The translations under genes were made by a program, and so were the position numbers. Of a DNA stretch of 64,000 nucleotides, positions 9,106 through 16,903 are shown in pieces. Below the pieces are notes generated by a model. That model saw only the letters and a list, made by a program, of their open reading frames with translations. It did no database searches and had not been told where the DNA came from. Every line of letters begins with the position of its first letter. Position 1 is the first letter of the stretch. The stretch lies in contig NZ_STGA01000016.1 in assembly GCF_005222835.1 (NCBI RefSeq), forward strand, positions 1 to 64,000, in the 5' to 3' direction. This DNA is from Rhizobium sp. FKY42. Lineage in GTDB: Bacteria; Pseudomonadota; Alphaproteobacteria; Rhizobiales; Rhizobiaceae.

Positions 9106-9297
9106 ATGAATTCAGAGAAAATAACACTCGAACCAAGCGATCTGGAGTTTTTGCAGTCGGTCGTCGACAGCATCAGACAAACAAAAGGCATAGAAATCCG
9201 GTCAAGCGATGCAAGCCAAATCGCAGCGCAGATCATCGAACTGTATCAGTCCGGTGTGCGCGATCCGGATGAGTTGACCCAGCGTTTCAATATGTGA
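9106..9297 (+). CDS. Small hypothetical protein, 63 residues
   Basis: A short soluble protein with no signal peptide or membrane segment and an acidic, mostly helical appearance (EPSDLEFLQSVVDSIRQ, QIAAQIIELYQSGV). The ribosome site is strong: GGAGG lies eight bases before the ATG. I do not recognise the family. It faces the minus-strand ferritin-like gene, ending 5 bp before that gene's stop. The preceding 287 bp (8819-9105) hold its promoter region and no other gene I can support. Confidence 0.6.
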   Translation: MNSEKITLEPSDLEFLQSVVDSIRQTKGIEIRSSDASQIAAQIIELYQSGVRDPDELTQRFNM

Positions 9298-9302
9298 TGA
9301 CG

Positions 9303-9809
9303 TCATCGCTTCGCGATGAGGTCGCGTTCCTCGCGCATGAGATAAAGACGGGTCATGCCATCCAGATAGCTCTCCACCCAGCCAGCCATGGCTTTCTCCT
9401 GATCGAGGATCTTACCCAATACATCGACAGCCTTGCCGTCGCCGATTTCGTCGGCGGCTGCGAAGAGTACGCGATAGGTGGCGATTTCAGTATGCTCGAA
9501 GCTGTAGATGCTGGTGCAGATACGCACGATCTCGTCACTGGCAAGCAGGCTGGTGAGCCCTTGTGCGGTCCCCGACAGTTTGCTGGCGACATCTTTAAGC
9601 ACTGATTGCGGACCGGGCGCACGTTCCATCAACTCCCGCAAAGATTGGGCCTGGTCTTCAGTCTCCGCAAGGTGCTCCTGCAATCGCTCGCGCAGGTCCG
9701 GATAGTTCTCGATACGGCCGATCTGGCTGCGCAGCATGGTCGCGCCCTGAACCTCCATGGCATGCGCATCACGAAGCCAGACGGCGAAATGATCTCGAGC
9801 ATGGGTCAT
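9303..9809 (-). CDS. Ferritin-like DUF892 (YciE-type) protein
   Basis: A 168-residue, all-helical protein of the DUF892/YciE ferritin-like family. It shows the usual pattern of metal-type carboxylates and histidines along four helices: HLAETEDQAQSLRE in the second, FEHTEIATYR in the third and DQEKAMAGWVE in the fourth. The start at 9809 gives MTHARDHFAVWLRDAHAME, the expected family N-terminus, with AAAAGGAGA just upstream; longer frames are artefacts. YciE proteins are general-stress proteins that bind iron in vitro, with unclear physiological role. Neighbouring envelope/stress genes fit a stress function. Confidence 0.85.
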   Translation of the reverse strand: MTHARDHFAVWLRDAHAMEVQGATMLRSQIGRIENYPDLRERLQEHLAETEDQAQSLRELMERAPGPQSVLKDVASKLSGTAQGLTSLLASDEIVRICTSIYSFEHTEIATYRVLFAAADEIGDGKAVDVLGKILDQEKAMAGWVESYLDGMTRLYLMREERDLIAKR

Positions 9810-9904
9810 TGCATTCTCCTTTTCCCGAACCCGCCAACCAGCGTTCGGTCGGAACCATTTCCACTGATGTGGGTTGGTGTCAGCAGAAACCAAGAGGAAA
9901 AGGG

Positions 9905-10063
9905 ATGTCCGACCCCCACGAGCCCAGCGAGCAGCCTCCGATGCCGGCGCCAACCTGGGTGCCCGAACCTCCGATCGAAGAACCGGAACCCGACCATCTG
10001 CCAGACGAAGAACCGGTTCCCAACCCGGATGAGACGCGCGATCCCCCCATGCAAGTCCGCTGA
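9905..10063 (+). CDS. Small proline/glutamate-rich protein, 52 residues
   Basis: A short frame from an ATG preceded by AAGAGGAAAAGGG, a good ribosome site. The product is almost wholly Pro, Glu and Asp (EPPIEEPEPDHLPDEEPVP), hence acidic and probably disordered. It lies between the divergent DUF892 gene and the phospholipase D-like gene, 88 bp before the latter. I do not recognise it. Low complexity makes coding status uncertain, but the start context favours translation. Confidence 0.5.
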   Translation: MSDPHEPSEQPPMPAPTWVPEPPIEEPEPDHLPDEEPVPNPDETRDPPMQVR

Positions 10064-10151
10064 CCCCCCTTCGCTGCCCACCATCGGCCGCCACGGAACC
10101 CGCGCGCGGCCGATGCGTTGTTGCGGCACGGATAGCGAAGGGGTGAATGCT

Positions 10152-11645
10152 GTGGATTACAGATCGTCGGCAGAAACGGATACATCGGCAAGCGGCAGCA
10201 TCGTCCAGCCTGGCCGCAATGCCTGGCGCAGTTCAAGATGCGACAAGGCTGCATTCCTGATCGACGGTGCGGAATACTATCGCAGGCTCGAGCAGGTTCT
10301 CCACAAGGCTCGTCATTCGATCTTCATCGTCGGTTGGGACTTCAACCCTCATATCCGCCTTCAGCCCGAGATACCGGGAAGCCCGACGCTCGGCCAAATC
10401 CTTCGTCAGCGCGTGGACTCCCAGCCGGATCTCGTCGTCCGAATTCTGGTCTGGGGCATGGGTCCGGTCTATTCTGGCAAGAGCCTGAAGATATTCCGGA
10501 AGACGGGCTGGAATGATCACCCCCGCATCCTCATGGAATTCGACTTCCGCCACCCGATCCGCGCCAGCCACCACCAGAAGATGGTCTGCGTCGACGATAC
10601 GGTCGCCTTCCTCGGCGGCATAGACCTGACTGCCCGCCGCTGGGATTATCGCAACCATGCCATTCCAAACAAGCTGCGCTGCTCGCCCGATGGAACCTGC
10701 TACGGCCCGGTTCACGATGCGCAATCAATCGTAACCGGCGATGCCGCGAGGCTGGTCGGCGACGCATGCCGCAAGCGCTGGAAATGGGCGACGAAACAGG
10801 AGCTGGCACCTGGCCAGCCACATTCTGACGATCTCTGGCCAGTGGACCTGGCACCGGTTTTGACCGATTGCCCGGTCGCCCTTGCACTGACTGAACCGCT
10901 GAAGTGGAACGGCCGCCGCGGACGACGCGAAGCCATCCAACTGACGCACGATGCCCTACGCGCCGCGCGGAGCCACATCTATCTGGAATCGCAATATCTC
11001 GCCTCCTTTGCCGTCGCGCGCACGATTATGGATAGGCTTGCGGAAGCAGACGGCCCTGAGATCATCATTCTCGTGACCCAGGAATCGCACGGTTTCCTCG
11101 AAAAGCTGATGATGGGCCATAATCGGACCCGGCTCATCCGGCGGATGAAACGTCATGACCGCTATAATCGCCTGCGCGTCTATTACTCGGTGACGCAGGA
11201 TGAGGAAGGCAAGGAGACGGAAATCATCGTCCATGCCAAGCTGGTCATCATCGATGACCGTTTCATCCGCATCGGATCATCGAACCTGAACAACCGCTCC
11301 GAAGGTCTGGATACGGAATCCGACCTGGCGTTCGAACCCGAGAAGGCAGAGGATAGAAAGGCAGTCCTCGATCTTCGTCACGATCTCCTCGCTGAACATC
11401 TTGGCTCGACGTCGGAAACCGTTGCCAGCCTTGTCGAAGAAACCGGATCGTTGATCCGTACCATCGAACGGCTGAACAATCAGCGTCGGGGCTTACGTCA
11501 TTTCAACGTCGACGTTCTGCACGGAGAAACGGATTCGCTGATCGGCACCTCGCTGATCGATCCGCGCCGACCCTTCTGGCCATTCCGCCAGCTAAAGGTC
11601 GGCACGCGCTGGGCATTGTCACGCCTGATGCGCAGCTTCACCTGA
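10152..11645 (+). CDS. Phospholipase D / cardiolipin synthase-like protein (YbhO/ClsB type)
   Basis: A 497-residue PLD-superfamily protein with both HxKxxxxD motifs: HHQKMVCVD (His141) and HAKLVIID in the second half. Two HKD motifs form one active site that transfers phosphatidyl groups through a phospho-histidine intermediate. I chose GTG at 10152, eight bases after GAAGGGG; upstream in-frame codons cross the preceding small gene. Neighbours are a YbhN-like membrane protein (convergent, 27-bp overlap) and an endonuclease/exonuclease/phosphatase-family protein, the same trio as E. coli ybhO-ybhN-ybhP, where YbhO is cardiolipin synthase B. It lacks the N-terminal membrane helices of ClsA. Confidence 0.85.
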   Translation: MDYRSSAETDTSASGSIVQPGRNAWRSSRCDKAAFLIDGAEYYRRLEQVLHKARHSIFIVGWDFNPHIRLQPEIPGSPTLGQILRQRVDSQPDLVVRILVWGMGPVYSGKSLKIFRKTGWNDHPRILMEFDFRHPIRASHHQKMVCVDDTVAFLGGIDLTARRWDYRNHAIPNKLRCSPDGTCYGPVHDAQSIVTGDAARLVGDACRKRWKWATKQELAPGQPHSDDLWPVDLAPVLTDCPVALALTEPLKWNGRRGRREAIQLTHDALRAARSHIYLESQYLASFAVARTIMDRLAEADGPEIIILVTQESHGFLEKLMMGHNRTRLIRRMKRHDRYNRLRVYYSVTQDEEGKETEIIVHAKLVIIDDRFIRIGSSNLNNRSEGLDTESDLAFEPEKAEDRKAVLDLRHDLLAEHLGSTSETVASLVEETGSLIRTIERLNNQRRGLRHFNVDVLHGETDSLIGTSLIDPRRPFWPFRQLKVGTRWALSRLMRSFT

Positions 11646-12569
11646 AGGCTCGGAACGACCCGGACCTTCGCGGCGCGCCAGAATTTCTGTCAACAAAAAC
11701 AGCGGCGCGCCGATCAGAAGCGGAACGAAGTAATAGAGCACCCGGAACGCGACCAGAGAGCCAATGGATGCGCCGGCAGGCAGCACCATCAGCATGGTTG
11801 CCTCCAGAACCCCCAGCCCTCCCGGAACGTGACTCAGCATGGCAGCAATCGTTGCCGTCACATAGGCGGTTGCGACTTGCAGATAGCCCGCATCGGTAAA
11901 GGCTGAGAGCAATTGATGCAGGGCGGCAGCCACGAAACCGAAGTTGACCGTCCCCACAGCAATCTGCGCGATACACATGGGCGTGGTCGGCATTTCCATA
12001 CGGAAAGAGCGGAATTTCAGAGGTGGCCGCCCCCAGATCGAGCAAATGACATAGGCAACCGGATAGGCTAGAAATGCCAGCCCCAGCAACTTGCGAGGGC
12101 CCGGATCCAGCTGCAGGATTGTCTCTCCTGTGGGTGGCATCAGCAGCAGCGCAATACCTGCCAGCATGCTGAGGCCGAGCAGAACGGTCGCACCGCAGAA
12201 CAGAATGACTTTCGCCACCTCGTCCCCGCTCAGTCCCCAGCGCGTGTAGAACCGATACCGCACGGCGCCGCTCGAAAGTGCGGCCCCTCCGACATTGTGG
12301 CCGATCGACAGTGCACAGAAAGATGCTAGCGCCGCCCTTGGATAAGCCTGACCCTTTCCGACATAGCGCAACCCTAGATAATCGAAGAGCGAAAGGCAGA
12401 CGTAGGATGCGATGACACAGAGGAAGCCGGTCATGATCCGATAGGACGGGATTTGCGCCAGTGAGGACGTAATGTCGTCCAGACTATAGCGACTGAGACT
12501 GCGATACACCAGAACGAGCGCCACACAGATGATCAGCAGAATGAGTATACGAAGAAGATGCCGTCTCAC
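11619..12569 (-). CDS. YbhN / LPG-synthase-like (UPF0104) integral membrane protein
   Basis: An integral membrane protein of about 316 residues with eight or nine hydrophobic segments, in the lysylphosphatidylglycerol-synthase transmembrane family. The conserved segments are SIGHNVGGAALSSGAVRYRFY and the MLSHVPGGLGVLEATML segment. I chose GTG at 12569 because GAGGAG lies five bases upstream; the ATG at 12644 is possible but adds an unconserved-looking leader. Members serve as lipid flippases or membrane domains of aminoacyl-phospholipid synthases, but this protein lacks the catalytic domain. Its neighbours make a role in phospholipid handling likely. Confidence 0.82.
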   Translation of the reverse strand: MRRHLLRILILLIICVALVLVYRSLSRYSLDDITSSLAQIPSYRIMTGFLCVIASYVCLSLFDYLGLRYVGKGQAYPRAALASFCALSIGHNVGGAALSSGAVRYRFYTRWGLSGDEVAKVILFCGATVLLGLSMLAGIALLLMPPTGETILQLDPGPRKLLGLAFLAYPVAYVICSIWGRPPLKFRSFRMEMPTTPMCIAQIAVGTVNFGFVAAALHQLLSAFTDAGYLQVATAYVTATIAAMLSHVPGGLGVLEATMLMVLPAGASIGSLVAFRVLYYFVPLLIGAPLFLLTEILARREGPGRSEPSGEAAHQA

Positions 12570-12659
12570 GATGTCTCCTCGTCCTTCCGTTTCGTCGCAA
12601 AGGACCGCAGTTGCAGGGTTTGAGGGAACGAAACGCAGCCTCAAGGGGTTCCCCGCGTC

Positions 12660-13421
12660 ATGATCGAACCTGACATCAATACGGCGCCACGGAGCAGCCG
12701 GACCATTCGAATTCTCTCATATAACGTTCACAGCTGCGTGGGCACCGACCGCAGGCTCGACCCCGGCCGCGTTGCGGACGTGATCGCGTCGTTGAAGCCG
12801 GATATCATCGGCCTGCAGGAGCTGGATGTTCGCCGGCGTCGCAGCGGCGGCATCGACCAGGCGGAAGTCATCGCCAATCGGCTGAAGATGAACTTTCATT
12901 TCCACCCGGCTCTCAGTGTTGAGGAAGAACTCTACGGAGATGCGCTTCTGACCGCACTGCCGGTGCGGCTGGTCCGGGCGGGCGGCCTGAAATCCTACGG
13001 GGAACCGCGCGGAGCAATATGGTCTGAGGTCGAGATGGGTGCGGTCAAGGTCAACGTCTTCAACACCCATCTCGGCCTGTTGCGACGCGATCGTTTGCGA
13101 CAAGCGCAGGAACTGACCGGTCCAGACTGGATCGGTCATCGCGACTGCGCGAATAAGCCTCTCATCGTAATGGGCGACTTCAATTCCATTCCGTCATCCG
13201 CAGCCTATCGTAATCTCCTGAAACCTCTGCAGGATTCCAAGCAACAGACTGGGCGACGCCCCGACCCGACATTTCCCTCGCGCTTTCCGCTGTTGAGACT
13301 GGACCATATCTTTACCGCGAATGGCCCGCGCATCCTGTCCGCTGAAGCCGTCCGGAATGCAGCGACCCGTATCGCCTCCGATCATTTGCCCTTGCTGGCA
13401 ATCGTGGAAGTCCCCGCCTGA
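12660..13421 (+). CDS. Endonuclease/exonuclease/phosphatase-family protein (YbhP-like)
   Basis: A 253-residue metal-dependent hydrolase of the DNase I/inositol-phosphatase fold. The motifs are in order: SYNVHSCVG (Asn), GLQELDVRR (metal-binding Glu), NTHLGLLRRDR (His), VMGDFNSIP (Asp/Asn) and ASDHLPLLAIVE (catalytic Asp-His). It is transcribed divergently from the YbhN-like gene and completes the YbhN/YbhO/YbhP-like trio. The substrate is unknown; the context argues for a phospholipid-head-group or phosphodiester product rather than DNA. No signal peptide is seen. A terminator follows about 110 bp downstream. Confidence 0.88.
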   Translation: MIEPDINTAPRSSRTIRILSYNVHSCVGTDRRLDPGRVADVIASLKPDIIGLQELDVRRRRSGGIDQAEVIANRLKMNFHFHPALSVEEELYGDALLTALPVRLVRAGGLKSYGEPRGAIWSEVEMGAVKVNVFNTHLGLLRRDRLRQAQELTGPDWIGHRDCANKPLIVMGDFNSIPSSAAYRNLLKPLQDSKQQTGRRPDPTFPSRFPLLRLDHIFTANGPRILSAEAVRNAATRIASDHLPLLAIVEVPA

Positions 13422-13532
13422 TTAACCATGCTGATTAATCGTACAAGATACGGAACAATGATGCCGCCTAGCCATTTTCAGGATGTCGCACAGGCGAGAG
13501 TTGGAGCGGCAGCGTCATAGAACCTCCCCCTT

Positions 13533-13570
13533 GGGCGTCCCCTCGTTGATCGAGGAGGCGCCCTTTCTTT
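13533..13570 (+). terminator. Terminator downstream of the YbhP-like gene
   Basis: GGGCGTCCCCTCG-ttgat-CGAGGAGGCGCCC with two mismatches, followed by TTTCTTT. It isolates the preceding gene from cydAB. A separate weak inverted repeat, GATTAA-N9-TTAATC, lies at 13420-13440. The rest of 13422-13698 holds no gene and presumably carries the cydA promoter, for which I see no clear FNR box. Confidence 0.7.
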
Positions 13571-13698
13571 GACATATCGCAATACGTGCGACCATTCGCG
13601 CCTGCGGCCAAACTTCCTATTGCTAAACGTCAAACGGCGGCCACATAGCTCTCATCAACAGGATTTCGGGGGACGAGGTCCATAATGAGGGCGAGACA

Positions 13699-15126
13699 AT
13701 GTTCGAGCACTTTGACGCAACGCTTCTGGCGCGAATCCAGTTCGCGTTCACCGTATCCTTCCACATCATCTTTCCAGCCTTTTCCATAGGGCTTGCAAGC
13801 TATCTGGCCGTTCTGGAAGGCCTGTATCTGTGGACGAAAAAGCCGGTTTACCTGGAGCTCTTCGATTTCTGGAAAACGATTTTCGCGCTGGCCTTCGGCA
13901 TGGGCGTCGTCTCCGGCATTGTCATGTCCTATCAGTTCGGCACCAATTGGAGCGTCTTTTCCGACAAGGCGGGGCCGGTGATCGGGCCACTGATGGGCTA
14001 TGAGGTGCTTTCCGCCTTCTTCCTGGAGGCGGGTTTCCTTGGCGTCATGCTGTTCGGCAGAAAGCGTGTTGGCCCCGGCCTCCATTTTTTCGCAACCCTT
14101 ATGGTGGCCTTCGGCACGCTGATGTCCGCGACCTGGATTCTGTCGGTGAACTCATGGATGCAGACGCCTGCGGGCTTTGCGATGAATGACAAGGGACAGT
14201 TCGTGCCGACCGACTGGTGGGCGGTCATCTTCAACCCGTCCTTTCCCTACCGCTTCACGCACATGGTTCTGGCTGCCTATCTCACCACGGCGCTGGTCGT
14301 CGGTGCCGTCGGTGCCTGGCATCTGTTGCGTCGCACGGCGCCGCTTCGGGCCGGAACCATGTTCTCCATGGCCATGGGAATGATTGCCGTCGTCGCGCCG
14401 ATCCAGATTTTCGCCGGAGATATGCACGGCCTGAATACGCTGGAACACCAGCCCGCCAAGGTCATGGCCATGGAAGGCCATTTCGAGAGCCATCCGGATG
14501 GAGCGCCGCTCATTCTGTTCGGTCTCCCCGATCAGGACAACCAGCGGATCGATTATGCTGTGCAGATCCCGAAGCTTTCGAGCCTGATCCTGAAGCATGA
14601 CCTGAACGCGCCGCTGAACGGACTGGATACCGTTGCGCGTGACAAACAGCCGCCGGTCGCGGTCGTGTTCTGGTCGTTCCGGGTCATGATTGCACTGGGT
14701 TTTGCCATGCTGGGCCTTGGCCTGTTCAGCCTCTACTGTCGCTTCCGCGGAACCCTTTACCAGAGCCAATCGCTACACCGTTTTGCACTCGTCATGGGTC
14801 CGGCAGGCTTTGTCGCCGTTCTTGCCGGATGGATCACCACCGAAGTCGGTCGCCAGCCCTATACGGTCTATGGCCATTTGCTGACGGCGGATTCGATCTC
14901 GCCAATTTCCGCCCCCGCCGTGGGAGCATCGCTTTTGGCCTTTGTCATCGTCTATTTCCTCGTCTTCGGTGCCGGCACCTTCTACATCCTGCGCCTGATG
15001 GGCCGCCTCCCACGCGATCCTGAACCGCATCTGGGCCAGGGTCCGATTCGCAGCGCGGGCATTACGCCCGCTCCGGCTCTTGCTGAAAACCATGCCAAAC
15101 ACGGAGGTGCCCATCATGGAGCTTGA
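13699..15126 (+). CDS. cydA: Cytochrome bd-type (cyanide-insensitive) ubiquinol oxidase subunit I
   Basis: Subunit I of a bd-type quinol oxidase, 475 residues with nine hydrophobic helices. Conserved features are the N-terminal RIQFAFTVSFHIIFPAFSIG with the haem-ligand histidine, GYEVLSAFFLEAGFLGVMLFG, and GWITTEVGRQPYTVYG. The short quinol-binding Q-loop and overall length fit the CioA group (cyanide-insensitive oxidases of Pseudomonas and rhizobia). It is the first gene of a three-gene operon, overlapping cydB. The complex oxidises quinol and reduces O2 to water without pumping protons, usually under low O2 or respiratory-inhibitor stress. Confidence 0.93.
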   Translation: MFEHFDATLLARIQFAFTVSFHIIFPAFSIGLASYLAVLEGLYLWTKKPVYLELFDFWKTIFALAFGMGVVSGIVMSYQFGTNWSVFSDKAGPVIGPLMGYEVLSAFFLEAGFLGVMLFGRKRVGPGLHFFATLMVAFGTLMSATWILSVNSWMQTPAGFAMNDKGQFVPTDWWAVIFNPSFPYRFTHMVLAAYLTTALVVGAVGAWHLLRRTAPLRAGTMFSMAMGMIAVVAPIQIFAGDMHGLNTLEHQPAKVMAMEGHFESHPDGAPLILFGLPDQDNQRIDYAVQIPKLSSLILKHDLNAPLNGLDTVARDKQPPVAVVFWSFRVMIALGFAMLGLGLFSLYCRFRGTLYQSQSLHRFALVMGPAGFVAVLAGWITTEVGRQPYTVYGHLLTADSISPISAPAVGASLLAFVIVYFLVFGAGTFYILRLMGRLPRDPEPHLGQGPIRSAGITPAPALAENHAKHGGAHHGA

Positions 15127-16120
15127 TCTTCCCTTCATCTGGGCGGCCATCATTGCCTTTGCCGTTCTCGCCTATGTGGTGCTGGATGGTTTCGATCTCG
15201 GTGTCGGCATCCTGTTTCCGTTCTTTCCGGAAAAGCACGACCGCGATGTCATGATGAATTCCGTCGCGCCCGTGTGGGACGGTAACGAGACATGGCTTGT
15301 CCTGGGCGGCGGTGGACTTCTGGCGGTCTTTCCACTTGCCTATGCCACCATTCTGCCAGCCCTGTACGCGCCGTTGATCGCAATGCTTCTGGCCCTGATC
15401 TTCCGAGGCGTGGCCTTCGAATATCGTTGGCGGACAAAACGAGCTGAATGGCTTTGGAACTTGGCCTTTGCCGGTGGCTCCACTGTCGCCGCCTTCACGC
15501 AAGGGGTGGCGCTTGGCGCGCTCGTGCAAGGAATTCCCGTCGCCAATCGCGCCTATTCCGGCGGCTGGTGGGACTGGCTGACACCCTTCTCCATCATGAC
15601 GGGCTTTGCGCTCCTGATCGGTTACGCGCTGCTTGGCGCAACCTGGCTGGTGATGCGAACGACGGGAGAACTTGCCGAGCGGGCGCGCTGGTTTTCGTTC
15701 GTAACGGCCTTCGGCACCGTGGCCGCCATGGGCATTGTCAGCCTGTGGACGCCCTACCTGAAACCCGAATATCTGGATCGCTGGTTCCTCTATCCCGGCG
15801 CACTTTTCACGGTCATCGTGCCGCTACTGGTCGGCGGATGCCTCTATGGCATCATCACCGGGTTGCAGCACAACAAGGATACGCGCCCGTTTCTCTGCGC
15901 ACTCGGCCTCTTCGTTCTGGCCTATATCGGCATCGGCATCAGCTTCTACCCGTATATCGTGCCGACATCCGTCACGATCTGGGATGCGGCGGCACCAAAT
16001 GAAAGCCTCAGCTTCCTGCTGGTAGGGGCAGCCGTACTGGTTCCGGCAATCCTGATCTACACCTCCTATGCCTATTGGGTCTTCCGTGGAAAAATCGATC
16101 CTGAGGAAGGCTATCACTGA
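15116..16120 (+). CDS. cydB: Cytochrome bd-type ubiquinol oxidase subunit II
   Basis: Subunit II of the bd-type oxidase, 334 residues. The start MELDLPFIWAAIIAFAVLAYVVLDGFDLGVG is the family signature, and GGAGGTG lies eight bases before the ATG at 15116; a frame opening at 15080 is longer only on paper. The gene overlaps cydA by 11 bp and its TGA shares a base with the ATG of the next small gene (TGATG), so all three are translationally coupled. Eight hydrophobic segments are seen, and RNYSGGWWDWL-like loops are conserved (RAYSGGWWDWLTPF). Confidence 0.93.
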   Translation: MELDLPFIWAAIIAFAVLAYVVLDGFDLGVGILFPFFPEKHDRDVMMNSVAPVWDGNETWLVLGGGGLLAVFPLAYATILPALYAPLIAMLLALIFRGVAFEYRWRTKRAEWLWNLAFAGGSTVAAFTQGVALGALVQGIPVANRAYSGGWWDWLTPFSIMTGFALLIGYALLGATWLVMRTTGELAERARWFSFVTAFGTVAAMGIVSLWTPYLKPEYLDRWFLYPGALFTVIVPLLVGGCLYGIITGLQHNKDTRPFLCALGLFVLAYIGIGISFYPYIVPTSVTIWDAAAPNESLSFLLVGAAVLVPAILIYTSYAYWVFRGKIDPEEGYH

Positions 16121-16230
16121 TGCGGAGCGGCAAGGCAAAACAGCTCGCCTGGTTCGTCGGCCTGTGGCTGGCCGGCGTTCTGGCCGTCGGCATTGTCGGC
16201 CTCATCATCAAACTCTGGCTCGGTGCCTGA
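16120..16230 (+). CDS. DUF2474-type small membrane subunit of the bd oxidase
   Basis: A 36-residue protein with a basic N-terminus (MRSGKAKQ) and one transmembrane helix (AWFVGLWLAGVLAVGIVGLII). The ATG overlaps the cydB stop by one base (TGATG). Single-helix proteins follow cydB in many operons (CydX in enterobacteria); DUF2474 members follow the cyanide-insensitive type, and their position and topology suggest they stabilise the haem sites of subunit I. Too short for routine gene finding, so easily missed. The next gene is convergent, 14 bp away. Confidence 0.8.
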   Translation: MRSGKAKQLAWFVGLWLAGVLAVGIVGLIIKLWLGA

Positions 16231-16244
16231 GGTCAGGGTCAGTG

Positions 16245-16814
16245 TCAGATCCGCCGGGTCAGCGCTATGATGTAGCGAGCCTCTGCCTCGGCCGGGTTGA
16301 AGAAGACGCACGGCTGCGGTGGCCCAAGTTCCAGGCAGTCTCCGGCGGTTAGATGATGAACCGTCTCGCCTTCGATGAACTCCAGTTCCCCCACTGTGAC
16401 CCAGATCTGCTGGCGCTGGAAGGCAAAGGCTGATGCCGGATAGGGAATGCGAACACCTGCCGGGAGGGTAACCTCCAGCAATTCCAGCCCGTTGCCGGTC
16501 GCCGGAGAGATGGCGCGGCGCGTATAACCGGTTTCAGGATCGGTCCAGACCACCTGTTGGGCAGCCCGAACCAGCCGCTCCCCCGCCTGTTCCGCCAGCG
16601 CCAGAAGGCGTGAAAGCGGCAGGCCGAAAGCGCCGGAAAGTCGCCCGAGAACTGTCGCGGTCGGGCTTGCCTCGCACCGTTCGATCTTGCTGATCATGGC
16701 TTTCGACACGCCGGAACGCTCGGCCAGCTCGCTTAGCGACCAGCCGCGATCCTCCCGCTCCAACCGGATACGCTCTGCAATTGCCGCCGCTGCCTGCTCT
16801 TCACGCAGATCCAT
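16245..16814 (-). CDS. XRE-family transcriptional regulator with C-terminal cupin
   Basis: A 189-residue regulator. Residues about 10-65 form a Cro/CI helix-turn-helix (SLSELAERSGVSKAMISKIERCEASPTATVLGRLS). Residues about 110-185 form a small cupin ligand domain (IPYPASAFAFQRQQIWVTVGELEF, LTAGDCLELG). This architecture controls adjacent amino-acid or aromatic catabolic genes in response to a small ligand. The gene is divergent from the flavin monooxygenase, with a 20-bp near-perfect palindrome between them, so it most likely represses or activates the monooxygenase-MFS unit and itself. Confidence 0.87.
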   Translation of the reverse strand: MDLREEQAAAAIAERIRLEREDRGWSLSELAERSGVSKAMISKIERCEASPTATVLGRLSGAFGLPLSRLLALAEQAGERLVRAAQQVVWTDPETGYTRRAISPATGNGLELLEVTLPAGVRIPYPASAFAFQRQQIWVTVGELEFIEGETVHHLTAGDCLELGPPQPCVFFNPAEAEARYIIALTRRI

Positions 16815-16831
16815 CTTGCAATCCTCAAAAA

Positions 16832-16851
16832 TCGTCTCCTATAGTAGACGA
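16832..16851. promoter_or_regulatory. Palindromic operator between XRE-cupin and monooxygenase genes
   Basis: TCGTCTCCTATAGTAGACGA is symmetric at nine of ten base pairs around the centre. It lies 18 bp upstream of the regulator start and 53 bp upstream of the monooxygenase start. It is well placed to be bound by the divergently encoded XRE-cupin protein and to cover both promoters. The role is inferred from symmetry and position. Confidence 0.6.
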
Positions 16852-16903
16852 AATTAAATCTATAAGAAACGCTCGACCTTTCTCGTCGCCACCAGAGGGA
16901 CTT

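Noticed and set aside
11619-11645. Overlap of PLD-like and YbhN-like genes as evidence of a frameshift
   Set aside because: The genes are convergent and both C-termini look normal; a 27-bp tail-to-tail overlap is unremarkable.
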